DNA of 64,000 bases from an uncultured Gammaproteobacteria bacterium (GTDB lineage: Bacteria; Pseudomonadota; Gammaproteobacteria; GCA-001735895): NCBI GenBank assembly GCA_947259485.1, contig CAMYLU010000012.1:1-64000 (forward strand). Direction: 5' to 3'. The translations under genes were made by a program, and so were the position numbers. Below, in pieces: positions 8,784 through 18,588 of the stretch (positions within the stretch are counted from its first letter, which is position 1; the number at the start of each line of letters is the position of its first letter). The notes beneath the pieces are model-generated. The model made no database searches, was not told the origin of the DNA, and worked only from the letters and a program-made list of their open reading frames with translations.

Positions 8784-9521
8784 GTGTCACAAGATGTTGA
8801 TATTCAGTTGCAGGTCTGGAAAGACCTTGCAATAAGCAAGCAAATCCTGATGGGCGCAGCTGCAGACGCGCTCGGACTCGATGCCGAATGCAGTACCACC
8901 GAACTCAAGGCGGCATTAGACCAGGCAATTCAACGCGCACGTGACGCAGATATCAAGATCCAGGAAACTCTCAGCCAGGCTGAACAGCAAGTCAACGAGT
9001 ACAAACAGCGCGCGGATTCCGCTGAGCAATCCCGCATTGAAGCCGAGGACAAGGTCGAGGCGGCCATTAAAGTGCGCGAACAGGCCGAACGCCAACTCGC
9101 CACCGGCAAGGCTGACAACGCCGAGGCTTTAAGAAAGGCCAGGGCGGAAGTGACTGACAAACAGAATCAACTCAAGGCAATCTCCAAGTCGCTAGCGGAC
9201 ACCCCGGAGAACGTGGTGCGCAAACTGAAAACCCTGAAAAAACAGAAAATGGACGAAGCCAAATTACGTGGACAGGCGGAGTCCCGGCTGCAGTCGATGC
9301 GCAAGGAAAAATCCAAACTGGAAGCCGACCTTGAAGCAAAAAAATTGACCCTGCAAAGCGCTGCAACATTGCTCGAGCAGACCAGGGCCCTGCATCAGGT
9401 CTGTGTTGATGCCGAGGCCAAGATCAAAAAGCTCAGCGACAAAAAAGGTGACCAGCTTAAGGTTCCGAATCTCGACCAGGCCGCGCTTGAAGAGCTCGAA
9501 AAAGCGCTCGCCGAAAAATAA
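8784..9521 (+). CDS. Coiled-coil protein of unknown function
   Basis: This 245-residue protein has a GTG start and a strong ribosome-binding site (agaggtaac). I do not recognise the family. The first ~40 residues look globular (MSQDVDIQLQVWKDLAISKQ...), and residues ~45-235 form an almost unbroken charged heptad pattern rich in Ala, Glu, Lys and Gln, typical of a long coiled coil. There is no signal peptide, membrane segment or cysteine motif beyond isolated residues. It stands alone, divergent from prfB and convergent with the PAS kinase (stops 9 bp apart). A structural or scaffold role is the only thing the sequence suggests. Similarity searches would be dominated by other coiled coils. Confidence 0.75.
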   Translation: MSQDVDIQLQVWKDLAISKQILMGAAADALGLDAECSTTELKAALDQAIQRARDADIKIQETLSQAEQQVNEYKQRADSAEQSRIEAEDKVEAAIKVREQAERQLATGKADNAEALRKARAEVTDKQNQLKAISKSLADTPENVVRKLKTLKKQKMDEAKLRGQAESRLQSMRKEKSKLEADLEAKKLTLQSAATLLEQTRALHQVCVDAEAKIKKLSDKKGDQLKVPNLDQAALEELEKALAEK

Positions 9522-9530
9522 ACCAGCCAG

Positions 9531-12500
9531 TTAATCCCGGGCTTGCTGCGACGGAATCTCGAACAGGATACTGGTGCCCTGTCGCGGATTACTCTCCGCC
9601 CAGATACGCCCTTGATGCAATGCGATAATTTCGCGGCACACGGACAGTCCCAGGCCGGTACTGCCAGGCTGATTACGATTACTGCTACTCTGGTAAAACT
9701 TGTCGAACACCTCGTCAAGTTCTAACGCGGGAATTCCGGGCCCCTGGTCTGAAACCCGAACCAGGAACCCGGTTTCGTAGCGCTCGAGGTCAATTTGAAT
9801 TTCTCCCGTCTCGGGACTGAACCGAATCGCATTGGCAATAATATTCGTCATAACCTGGATAATCCGGTTGCGGTCACAGGCACAATCTGAATTATCGATA
9901 ACGGAATCAAATACGCAGTTGAGATTCTTTTTGCGCAATCGCAAATCCTGTTCATTGATACAGTACTTTATCAAATCGGCCAGGTTTACCAGGCTCAGGT
10001 CAAGCTGCATCTTTCCGGCCTCGACCTTGGAAAGATCGAGCAGATCATTTAACAGGTAAAGCAGGCGCGTACCACTGAGATGGATATTCTCGAGGTACTG
10101 GCGCAGTTTTTCCTGGCTCAATGAGTCGAGTCGTTTAAGGCCGAGTTCGGTAAAACTGAGGATACCGTGCATCGGCGTTCGCAGTTCGTGACTCATCGAA
10201 GCCAGGAAATCCGATTTCGATTGATTGGCCCGTTCCGCCGATTCGCGAGCCTGTTGAAGTTCGGTCACGTCGATATAGATCCCGACCCGGGTGCCATCAG
10301 GCAGGCGGCGCAGTGCAATCTGAATCCAGCGCCCGTCGGTCAGACGATCGAGCGCTTCAAAGTTCCCTGTTTCATGTTGTAACAATCGCTGCTGCAGCCA
10401 GCCTTGCGGGTCTTCGAGCGCATCCTGGTAAACGCCCATCTCGATACCATGCCCAACGAAACGCTCGAAAGGTACCCCTTCGTTGATAAAGAACTGCTGT
10501 CGCGGATACAAATCAAAGAACTGGCGATTAAAGCGCTCGATGATGCCGTCACTGTTTACGACCAGGAATCCGCCCGGCACATTTTGTATCGCCGCTTCGA
10601 GCATTTCCTCGTTCTTCTGCTTTTCGAATTCCACCTGCTTGCGCTCGGTCACGTCCTGTAAGGTACCGATAACCTCGGTCACCTTGCCATCGGTTACTTT
10701 CGAGATATCTGCGCGTTCCAGGATATTGCGAACCTCATCATCAGCGCGCACAACCCGGTATTCGATTTCGAATAAAACCTCGCCAGCCTGGCCTGCTTCG
10801 CTGAGCCGTGCTTTCTGATAGGTGGAGTCGACTAGTTCGCGGTCCTCGGGATGCACGATTTCAAGCATAAAGGGATTGTTTGGATCAAAATCGTCTGCGC
10901 GCAATCCGTAGATTTTGGCCAACTGCGGCGAAAATGAAACCAGGATATTGTTGACGAAATCCGTGCGGTAGCTACCAGTATTCGAAATGCGCTGGGCTTC
11001 ATCAAGATCCGCCTCGATCCTTTTGGGTTCGGTCACGTCCTGGATCGATCCGCTGAGTTCTATGACTTCGCCGGAATCCCAGATAGCTTCACCATGCTCG
11101 ACGAGGTATCTGATATCACCATCTGTTGTCTGGATTCTATACTCGATCTCGTAAGGATTATCCGATGGGTCAAGATTGTTCAAATAGTCAATTATCCGTT
11201 CATGGTCGTCCGGGTGGTGACGCTGAATCCAGAAATCACCGGGAAGATCGAAAATTTCATCTTCACTGTAACCAAAAATTCGCGCAAACTCAGGTGAACA
11301 GGATATGAGCTGATGCAGTTTTAGATCCCAGCGGAAACTGCCGAACTTTCCCAGCCGCTGGGCATTTTCGAGCTCTTCCTGTTTTTGCCTTGATTCGGTC
11401 ACATCCTGAACCGTCCATAGCTGTTCAATAACCCTGCCATGACGCCGAACCGAGGTATCACCTCGTTCGACAACATGACGAATGTCGCCATTTGGTCGCA
11501 CAATACGGAATTCGATCTGAGTTAAACCGTCGGTATTATCTGCTCGAGCGAAATCCAGCCTGGCTCTCTCCAGATCATCGGGATGAATAGCGAAGAACTG
11601 ATCTTTCTCAATCATCGCCAGCAGCTTTGCTTTCGGCCTGCCGAAGATCCGCGCAAACTCATCGCTACATGTAATCATTCGACCGTTTTCGGGATCCCAG
11701 CGAAAACTGCCGATCTTGGCGATATTTTGTGCTGCCTCGAGTTCCGCACCGATGCGTCTGTATTCGGTTACATCCTGGACTGTGCCTATCTGTTCGACGA
11801 CTTTCCCGTCACGCCACAAAGATGGCGTCAAACGTTCAACAATATACCCGAGCTTTCCGTCGGGAGACTGCAAACGATATTCCACCTCGGTTACCTCTCC
11901 AGAAACATGGCTCGATCGGTAGGCCGCTTTTACCCTGTCTAAATCTTCCGGGTCGATAGATTTTTCCTGCCAATTCGCCATTCCCTTTTTTTGTTCGTCT
12001 AACGAAAATTTAAATAACCTGGCATACTCCTTTGAACATGAAATCAATTTGTCATGCTCGACATCCCAACAAAAGCTCCCGACCCCGGCAATACGCTGGG
12101 CTTCATCGAGCTCATCCTGGATGCGCCTCGACTCGGTCACATCAACGCACAGACCGACCAGTTCGCCCCCCGGGAGTCTTTGTTCGACCAGACGGATGCG
12201 AACCCCGTCTTTCAGGTTAAGGTCGAACGGGGTTCCGATCTCGTCTTTCCAGTGCTGTTGGCGCTCGACGATCCAGGCCTGCTTTGCTTCCTCGCTGCTG
12301 AATTCCATCTGCATTTCGATCGCGCCAGCAAACACTTCTTCGTAATGCGTACCGGGTTCCAACAGATCGCTAATGCGGTTACAGATTTCCTTAAGACGCG
12401 GATTACAGAATATCAGGCGTCGATCGGCGTCAAACAGGTAGAATCCATCGTGCAGCACCGCGGTTGCGTTGTATATCAGTTCCTGGCGATACTGTTGTCT

Positions 12501-13145
12501 GAGCTCATCTGACATGGCTCCGGCGGCATTAAAGGACGAACCACGATAGCCGAGAAACTTGCCCTTTTCATTAAAATAAGGTTTACCGCTGGTTTGAAAA
12601 AGCAGTTCTCGCCCATCCGCCAGCCGACTGCGAAACCTGAAATTCTTAAATGGCTGACGCTCTGCGATGCATTTTTGGTAATCATCCCATTGTTGATCCT
12701 CGGCCGGATCAGGTGGATCGAGACGAAGATCGACACGTCTGCGCCCGAGAATATCTTCAGGCCTGGCGCCGATCACATCGAATAAATGCGACGATAAAAA
12801 CACGAATCGATCCTCCGCATCTGTTTCCCAGAACCACTCCGACGAGATTTCGGTGTACTGATAAATTCGCTCTTCAGCAATCCTTAGTTCCCTGGTTTGA
12901 CCTGCAAACTCATCCTCGAGTTTTTTGTACAGACTTTCTAAACGTTGCCGTAGTAACCGGGACACAAAAAAAGTGATACAACTACCGATCAGAAACGGCA
13001 TCAACAGGCTTAACCAGGTCAGATGGGAAAATCCAAAGCTGATGCCTTGTACAAGGCTTACTATCGACATCAAGGCGATGCCACCGAGAACAGCTACGAT
13101 TGCCGTGCCGTATTTGAAAACCGGGGAAGTTACTGCCTGCGCCAT
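9531..13145 (-). CDS. Multi-PAS sensor histidine kinase
   Basis: This 1204-residue membrane-anchored kinase has two N-terminal hydrophobic segments (~12-34 and ~43-62) and a short linker. A PAS domain follows (~92-205), then a PAS_7-like domain (~225-330). Next are four tandem PAS_3-type modules beginning with an AQxxxxxGSF/Y motif at residues 349, 472, 595 and 717, and a seventh PAS-like domain (~848-955). The HisKA domain carries the phosphorylated His986 (SHELRTPMHG), and the HATPase domain has DQGPGIP and GLGLSVCREI. There is no receiver or Hpt domain and no response-regulator gene nearby, so the partner is elsewhere. The short periplasmic loop means sensing is probably intracellular. It is convergent with the coiled-coil gene and 49 bp downstream of the decarboxylase. 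Confidence 0.92.
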   Translation of the reverse strand: MAQAVTSPVFKYGTAIVAVLGGIALMSIVSLVQGISFGFSHLTWLSLLMPFLIGSCITFFVSRLLRQRLESLYKKLEDEFAGQTRELRIAEERIYQYTEISSEWFWETDAEDRFVFLSSHLFDVIGARPEDILGRRRVDLRLDPPDPAEDQQWDDYQKCIAERQPFKNFRFRSRLADGRELLFQTSGKPYFNEKGKFLGYRGSSFNAAGAMSDELRQQYRQELIYNATAVLHDGFYLFDADRRLIFCNPRLKEICNRISDLLEPGTHYEEVFAGAIEMQMEFSSEEAKQAWIVERQQHWKDEIGTPFDLNLKDGVRIRLVEQRLPGGELVGLCVDVTESRRIQDELDEAQRIAGVGSFCWDVEHDKLISCSKEYARLFKFSLDEQKKGMANWQEKSIDPEDLDRVKAAYRSSHVSGEVTEVEYRLQSPDGKLGYIVERLTPSLWRDGKVVEQIGTVQDVTEYRRIGAELEAAQNIAKIGSFRWDPENGRMITCSDEFARIFGRPKAKLLAMIEKDQFFAIHPDDLERARLDFARADNTDGLTQIEFRIVRPNGDIRHVVERGDTSVRRHGRVIEQLWTVQDVTESRQKQEELENAQRLGKFGSFRWDLKLHQLISCSPEFARIFGYSEDEIFDLPGDFWIQRHHPDDHERIIDYLNNLDPSDNPYEIEYRIQTTDGDIRYLVEHGEAIWDSGEVIELSGSIQDVTEPKRIEADLDEAQRISNTGSYRTDFVNNILVSFSPQLAKIYGLRADDFDPNNPFMLEIVHPEDRELVDSTYQKARLSEAGQAGEVLFEIEYRVVRADDEVRNILERADISKVTDGKVTEVIGTLQDVTERKQVEFEKQKNEEMLEAAIQNVPGGFLVVNSDGIIERFNRQFFDLYPRQQFFINEGVPFERFVGHGIEMGVYQDALEDPQGWLQQRLLQHETGNFEALDRLTDGRWIQIALRRLPDGTRVGIYIDVTELQQARESAERANQSKSDFLASMSHELRTPMHGILSFTELGLKRLDSLSQEKLRQYLENIHLSGTRLLYLLNDLLDLSKVEAGKMQLDLSLVNLADLIKYCINEQDLRLRKKNLNCVFDSVIDNSDCACDRNRIIQVMTNIIANAIRFSPETGEIQIDLERYETGFLVRVSDQGPGIPALELDEVFDKFYQSSSNRNQPGSTGLGLSVCREIIALHQGRIWAESNPRQGTSILFEIPSQQARD

Positions 13146-13194
13146 TTATCGATCAATTAGCATTATGGTGACTCGAACATAGCTCAGGTTTTGG

Positions 13195-14355
13195 TTATTG
13201 CGGAAGTAACGGTGGCGCCTCCACCGTGACGAAGGTTTCCGGAAAAAAGCCGTTGAAACGGGTCGCAGCCGAATTGCTGTAGGCCCCGGTCTGACCGATT
13301 TCAATCCAGTCGCCCTCTTCCGCGTCAACCGGCAGGTAAAAGGGTGCCGGCAGGATATCCAGGTTGTCGCAGGTTGGCCCCAGGATCGTGAAGTCCTGTT
13401 GCTCGGTCGCAATATCACGGGCCGGGTTGATGAGCCTTGCGGGTAGTTTCATTTTGCCCATCAGGGTTTCGGAAAGGCTTTGATAAACACCGTCGTTGAT
13501 ATAGAGCTTGTTATCCTTGCGCAGCTGAATCTGGGTCAACAGGGTACAACCGCTCGCGACCAGGGCCCTTCCCGGTTCACACATCAGCACGCAGTCTCGG
13601 CGCAGACGGGACTGGTCGAAGGCCTCCTGGATTGCGTAAAAGTAAGCACTCAGAGCAGGTGGACGATCATCCTCGTACAGGGCAGGAAAACCACCACCGA
13701 CATCGAGGTAATGCACCGGCACGTTAGCGGCTTCGATGACGTCGAGCGCGGTGTTCATGCCATCAACAAAGGCCTGTGGATTACGGCATTGCGAGCCGAC
13801 GTGAAACGCGACCCCGGTTTGGAAATGGGCATCATGCACTTTTTTCAGCAGTTCGGGCGCGTCTTCGGCGGCGATTCCGAATTTATCGGAAAGTTGATAC
13901 TGGGCGTCATGTACCGGGGTTATGATCCGTACCAGGATTACCTTGCCGTCGCCACCACCGGTCACATCGACGATCTTGTTAAGTTCTTTCTCATGATCGA
14001 TGACGAAGTGATCGATTCCGTATACCTTGCGCGCCGTCATGATCGATGCACGCGCCTTGACCGGATGCATGAAATAACAATCGGCCTGTGGCAAATGCTC
14101 GCGTACCAATGCGATTTCAGCCAGCGACGCGGTATCAAAATGTCGAATACCGGCTTCGTACAGGGCCTCTAAAACGGCCAGGTGAGGGTTGCATTTGACC
14201 GCGTACATCACCCGGCCTGGAAAGGTATCGAGAAAATAGGTCGCCTGGCGTTTTAGCTCTGCGGGGCGCAGGCAATAAACCGGAAAGCCTGGCTTCAATT
14301 CTTCGATCACGTCTTCGACGGTGGCAAAGTTGGGAATCTGGATTTTGGCTGACAT
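13195..14355 (-). CDS. Ornithine decarboxylase-like PLP enzyme (fold type III)
   Basis: This 386-residue enzyme belongs to the alanine-racemase-fold basic amino acid decarboxylases. PLP would be bound by K54 (YAVKCNP). Other landmarks are HVGSQC (~185-190), the glycine loop GGGFPALY, CEPGRALVASG, and the active-site C329/D330 (GPTCDNLD), which is the eukaryotic-type ornithine/lysine decarboxylase pattern. It should convert L-ornithine to putrescine and CO2 at the head of polyamine synthesis; activity on lysine is possible. It is about 380 residues long, as expected for this class, and unrelated to the large inducible SpeC type. It is the first gene of a same-direction pair with the PAS kinase. 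The 60-bp upstream gap holds AT-rich sequence but no clear promoter. Confidence 0.88.
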   Translation of the reverse strand: MSAKIQIPNFATVEDVIEELKPGFPVYCLRPAELKRQATYFLDTFPGRVMYAVKCNPHLAVLEALYEAGIRHFDTASLAEIALVREHLPQADCYFMHPVKARASIMTARKVYGIDHFVIDHEKELNKIVDVTGGGDGKVILVRIITPVHDAQYQLSDKFGIAAEDAPELLKKVHDAHFQTGVAFHVGSQCRNPQAFVDGMNTALDVIEAANVPVHYLDVGGGFPALYEDDRPPALSAYFYAIQEAFDQSRLRRDCVLMCEPGRALVASGCTLLTQIQLRKDNKLYINDGVYQSLSETLMGKMKLPARLINPARDIATEQQDFTILGPTCDNLDILPAPFYLPVDAEEGDWIEIGQTGAYSNSAATRFNGFFPETFVTVEAPPLLPQ

Positions 14356-14415
14356 AGTTTTACTCGTGAAGTAACGAATATTCTCGCATAGTATTCTAGT
14401 AAAGAATATCCTCGA

Positions 14416-15432
14416 TCAAAGCTCGGGAATGTTACCAATCCAGTTGCAAAGATTTTTGTGCGGCCGCCAGAACTTCATCCTCGCTGTCGGTTTCAACTCG
14501 AAATCAAGTTCGTAGCCTGCACGCAGTATCAAAAGGCTGCGGCCCTTTGCAGCGACTAGCAAAAACGGTTTCAATAGTTTGCGATCAATATCGATTAATA
14601 ATTGATCAAGCTCAGAGGCGACGCCGGTTTTCAAAAATTCTATTAAACGCAGATCGATCAAAATCGCATCCCCGGAATTATCGACCCGGTTGATATTCGC
14701 GCAAGATTCCGGGTTCAATCCAAGGCTGCGGGCAAACCGATTCAGTACCGGGTCATCGCAGTACCAGGCCAGCTTCGCATTGAATCCCTGTGGTACAACA
14801 CCCGCCCCCCAGCACCAGAGGCTGTTAATCGGCAACAATCCGCGGCTTGTTCGCTCCGCGTTCACTTCATGCTGGTGCATAAACATCTGGATTTCGTTGA
14901 GCAATTGGTACCATCGCAAATTCTGGCGCGACTGCTCGATATAGGGATTTGCGGTTTTTCCCAGCACCGACAGGATATGCGGGTAATGGGTTGGCGCTGT
15001 AAACTCCTTCAAATGCAGCAGGAACAGCCCGTCTGCAATTGCAGATATATTACAATCTACATTAAATATATCGTTTAAATCTTTGATTATTATATCTATA
15101 TCATGCAAATTATTCTGGTTATTCTGAACCGGAACGATTACCGCACTATGCAGGCCGGCCTGCAAATGGATTGCCTGGGACAATAGCAGATGCCCCTGTT
15201 GTTGATCTTCATTCCGGGCAAATGCCTGCGCTAATGGCAATCCTGCCGGATCATCGAAACCGAGTGCGGTTTTTAGTATCTCGTCGATACTGTAAGACCG
15301 GGTGGAGCGTGGCGTCGCGAAGCGCAGCAATCTATTCAAATGCGGTAATTCGTTGACCAGCAGATCGGCTTCAAGCTCGTCGAGGGGTAAATCGAATAAT
15401 CCGGGCAGGACTATCTGGACCCTGGCAGGCAT
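14416..15432 (-). CDS. RpfE-like / phosphoglycerate-mutase-like conserved protein
   Basis: This 338-residue cytoplasmic protein begins MPARVQIVLPGLFDLP and contains INSLWCWGAG (~204-213). That is close to the NSLWxWGGG motif of the proteins annotated 'regulatory protein RpfE type' or cofactor-independent phosphoglycerate-mutase-like in Xanthomonas and Ralstonia. The biochemical role of that family is unknown to me. A segment around residues 105-135 is rich in Asn, Asp and Ile and encoded by markedly AT-rich DNA (about 15040-15115), unlike its surroundings. It starts 8 bp after the pepN stop in the same direction, so the two are likely co-transcribed. Confidence 0.6.
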   Translation of the reverse strand: MPARVQIVLPGLFDLPLDELEADLLVNELPHLNRLLRFATPRSTRSYSIDEILKTALGFDDPAGLPLAQAFARNEDQQQGHLLLSQAIHLQAGLHSAVIVPVQNNQNNLHDIDIIIKDLNDIFNVDCNISAIADGLFLLHLKEFTAPTHYPHILSVLGKTANPYIEQSRQNLRWYQLLNEIQMFMHQHEVNAERTSRGLLPINSLWCWGAGVVPQGFNAKLAWYCDDPVLNRFARSLGLNPESCANINRVDNSGDAILIDLRLIEFLKTGVASELDQLLIDIDRKLLKPFLLVAAKGRSLLILRAGYELDFELKPTARMKFWRPHKNLCNWIGNIPEL

Positions 15433-15440
15433 GGGCCGAA

Positions 15441-18056
15441 TTAATCCTTCAGACTCGTCGTCAGCAGCTCATTCAGATCATTGGACATTTCACTGCTGGT
15501 GAGCATGTTTTCCACTTCTGACTTCATCAATTGCCCCTGCTGGGCGACCAGTTTACGCCAGTGCACGAAAGGATTGGCCAGTCGAGCCGCGACCTGGGGA
15601 TTGATCGCATCCAGCTCGAGGATTTTCTGCGCGGCCAGGGCGTAACCGGCACCGTCGACCTGGTGGAAGGCGGTCGAATTGGCTATGGTTGACCCAAGCA
15701 GCGAACGAGCACGATTGGGATTGGCCAAGGTGTAAGCCGAGTGATTGAACAAAGGCTTTATCTCGTCAAGCGCATTTTCAACACTGCTTGATCCCAAAAC
15801 GCTAAACCATTTATCCACCACCAGCGGGGTATCCTTCCATTGCTGGTAAAACTGGTTCACGATTTGATCACGCAAATCGTGACGATAATGAACCACCATC
15901 TGCAGGCAGGAGATTTGATCGGTCATGTTACCGGCCTGCGTAAATTGCTGTTTACAGTGCTCAAAATACTCGGGCTTCTCAAGATGTAACAGGTAGGCCA
16001 GGCTATTGTTTTTCAAACGTCTGCTTGCGATTGCATCGGGATCCAGCCGGTACTCGCCATTATCGACACAATCCAGGTAATGCTTTAGTAACTGGTCTTC
16101 ATTGTGCGCTGCAATTTGGAGTTTAAGTGCTTCACGTACCGCGCGGATGCGGTGCACATCCACCTGGTCCAGCATTTCGGCAATATATTTTTCGCCCGGC
16201 AGCACCATCATCTCGGCTACCAATGCACGATCCATGGGAGATCGTGCAAATACGTCGCCAAAGGCTGTGAGTAGCGGTTGTTGCAATTGCGGCCACTGAG
16301 CGGCTTCCCGCTCCATCATCGCCAGCATTACCCTGCTTGCCAGCTGCTGACCTGCCTCCCAGCGATTGAACGGATCGCTATCAAAAACCATTAAACGGGC
16401 AAGCTCGTCGTCACCCAGGTCTGTAGTCAGGATAATCGGTGCCGAAAAACCGCGAAACGCCGAAATCATCACCTGCGATGGCATATGCTGAAAACGCAAC
16501 TCGGTTTCGGGTTCCCTTATATCGACTATCTGTTCAAGGGTTCCGATATCATCGAGCGCCACAGGTTGACCCTGTTTATCGAACAGCGCTAGCCGCATCG
16601 GCATATGAAAGGCACGGTTAAGTTCACCCTTGGTGGTCCCGGCACGCTGCGAAACCATCAGCGACAGGATGCCGTTGTCAGAATCGTATTCGCGCTTTAT
16701 ATCAACGCGCGGTGTCCCGGACTGCTCGTACCATCGCTGGAAACGTTCCAGGTCGATGCCCGAGGCGTCCTGCATCGCGCTGCGAAAATCGTCGGTCGTA
16801 ACCGCCTGGCCGTCATGACGCTCGAAGTACAAATCCATCCCCTTGCGGAAATTATCTGCGCCCAACAGGCAATGCATCATGCGCACCACTTCCGCACCCT
16901 TGTTGTAAACCGTGGCGGTATAAAAATTGTTGATTTCCTGGTAAGACGCGGGGCGCACCGGGTGCGCCATTGGACCGGCGTCCTCGCTGAACTGGTGATT
17001 ACGCAAGCCCCGTACATCGCTGATTCGCTGAATCGCGCGTGAAAACATGTCCGCACTGAATTCCTGGTCGCGAAATACCGTCAGTCCTTCTTTAAGACTA
17101 AGCTGAAACCAGTCGCGACAGGTGACACGGTTACCGGTCCAATTGTGAAAGTACTCGTGCGCGATTACACCTTCGATAGCCAGGTAGTCGTCGTCGGTTG
17201 CGGTATGAGGATTCGCCAGCACATACCTGGTGTTGAATACATTGAGCCCCTTGTTCTCCATGGCCCCCATATTGAAGTCATCCACCGCGACGATCATGTA
17301 TAGATCGAGGTCATACTCGAGACCGTAGACCTCCTCGTCCCAGCGCATCGCTTTTTGCAGCGACGCCATCGCATGACCGCACTTGTCCCGATTATGGTGC
17401 TCGGTAAAAATCTGCAGCTGAACCTCTCTTCCCGAGCTGGTTGAAAACCGGTCTTCAATGCAGGCCAGGTCGCCCGCTACCAACGCGAATAGATAGCTCG
17501 GCTTCGGATAAGGATCATGCCAGCTTACCCAGTGGCGCTCACCATCCTCTCCGCTATCTACCCGGTTACCGTTCGACAGTAACATCGGGTAGCTGGCCTT
17601 GTCCGCATGGATCTCGGTACTGAACACCGACATGACATCAGGGCGATCGAGGTAGTAGGTGATGTAGCGAAAACCTTCTGCTTCGCACTGGGTGCAAAAG
17701 TTTCCATTGGACAGGTACAAACCCTCGAGACGGGTATTTGCCGCGGCGTCGATTTCGACTTCACAACTTAACTCGAACTGGTCCGGAACCGACTTGATCG
17801 TCAGCGTCTCGGCTTCCAGGCGATAGTCTTCCGCTGACAGTGAATTGCCGTCCACGCTGAGCCCGATAAGTTTCAGCTCGATTCCATCGAGAACCAGCTC
17901 GGCGACATTGTTGTGAGATGTCCGCCGCATTTGCAGCGAGCTGCTCACTCGAGTTCGGTGTTCATCAAGATGAAATACCAGCTGCGTTTTCGTGATCTCG
18001 AAGCCGGGTGGCTGATAGTCCTTTAAATGCTTGCGCAGGTGCTTATCGGTTTTCAT
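15441..18056 (-). CDS. pepN: Aminopeptidase N (M1 family)
   Basis: This 871-residue zinc metallopeptidase removes N-terminal residues, preferring Ala, from cytoplasmic peptides. The M1 signatures are complete: the exopeptidase motif GAMENKG (~264) and the zinc site HEYFHNW with H300, E301, H304 and distal E323 (LKEGLTVF), in nearly the same numbering as E. coli PepN. Length matches the E. coli enzyme (870). The long C-terminal helical domain (~550-871) is intact. It is divergent from ndk, with an 82-bp gap before the ndk start, and followed closely by the RpfE-like gene. Confidence 0.96.
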   Translation of the reverse strand: MKTDKHLRKHLKDYQPPGFEITKTQLVFHLDEHRTRVSSSLQMRRTSHNNVAELVLDGIELKLIGLSVDGNSLSAEDYRLEAETLTIKSVPDQFELSCEVEIDAAANTRLEGLYLSNGNFCTQCEAEGFRYITYYLDRPDVMSVFSTEIHADKASYPMLLSNGNRVDSGEDGERHWVSWHDPYPKPSYLFALVAGDLACIEDRFSTSSGREVQLQIFTEHHNRDKCGHAMASLQKAMRWDEEVYGLEYDLDLYMIVAVDDFNMGAMENKGLNVFNTRYVLANPHTATDDDYLAIEGVIAHEYFHNWTGNRVTCRDWFQLSLKEGLTVFRDQEFSADMFSRAIQRISDVRGLRNHQFSEDAGPMAHPVRPASYQEINNFYTATVYNKGAEVVRMMHCLLGADNFRKGMDLYFERHDGQAVTTDDFRSAMQDASGIDLERFQRWYEQSGTPRVDIKREYDSDNGILSLMVSQRAGTTKGELNRAFHMPMRLALFDKQGQPVALDDIGTLEQIVDIREPETELRFQHMPSQVMISAFRGFSAPIILTTDLGDDELARLMVFDSDPFNRWEAGQQLASRVMLAMMEREAAQWPQLQQPLLTAFGDVFARSPMDRALVAEMMVLPGEKYIAEMLDQVDVHRIRAVREALKLQIAAHNEDQLLKHYLDCVDNGEYRLDPDAIASRRLKNNSLAYLLHLEKPEYFEHCKQQFTQAGNMTDQISCLQMVVHYRHDLRDQIVNQFYQQWKDTPLVVDKWFSVLGSSSVENALDEIKPLFNHSAYTLANPNRARSLLGSTIANSTAFHQVDGAGYALAAQKILELDAINPQVAARLANPFVHWRKLVAQQGQLMKSEVENMLTSSEMSNDLNELLTTSLKD

Positions 18057-18138
18057 TTTAGAAGCCTGAAAATAGGTCGCATAAGTGTACCCTAAGGAGT
18101 ATCATTCGCGTCATTTTTCATTCCCCGGAGATTCAATA

Positions 18139-18570
18139 ATGGCCGTCGAACGCACCCTTTCAATCATCAAACCCGACGCGGTAGCCAAGAACGTCATTGG
18201 CGAGATTTACAATCGCTTTGAAAAAGCCGGTTTACGTATCATTGCCGCGCGCATGGAGCACTTAAGCGCCGAGAAAGCAGGTGAGTTTTACGCGGTGCAC
18301 AAAGAGCGTCCCTTTTACGACGACCTGGTCGAGTTCATGACTTCAGGGCCCGTCATGGTGCAGGTTCTGGAAGGCGAGGATGCAATCGCGCAGAATCGCG
18401 AAGTCATGGGTGCCACCAACCCGGCAGACGCCGCTGCGGGCACCATCCGCGCGGATTTTGCCCAGACGGTCGACGAGAATGCCGTACATGGCTCCGATGG
18501 AACCGATACCGCCAGCGTAGAGATCGAATTCTTTTTCGGTAGCGATGGTCTCTGCCCCCGCACTCGATAA
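18139..18570 (+). CDS. ndk: Nucleoside diphosphate kinase
   Basis: This 143-residue enzyme transfers the gamma phosphate between nucleoside triphosphates and diphosphates. The catalytic H117 sits in NAVHGSD at the same number as in E. coli Ndk, and the N terminus [16 protein letters not shown] is canonical. The start at 18139 has a GGAG site upstream and removes an 18-codon in-frame leader that shows no similarity to Ndk. The C terminus ([10 protein letters not shown]) is slightly different from common forms but still of normal length. It is convergent with the HAD phosphatase gene 18 bp away. Confidence 0.96.
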   Translation: MAVERTLSIIKPDAVAKNVIGEIYNRFEKAGLRIIAARMEHLSAEKAGEFYAVHKERPFYDDLVEFMTSGPVMVQVLEGEDAIAQNREVMGATNPADAAAGTIRADFAQTVDENAVHGSDGTDTASVEIEFFFGSDGLCPRTR

Positions 18571-18588
18571 AATCAGGCCTGAAATCAG

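Noticed and set aside
18573-18582. Palindrome tcaggcctga as a terminator between ndk and the HAD gene
   Set aside because: It has no loop and no T tract, so it cannot form a useful hairpin.
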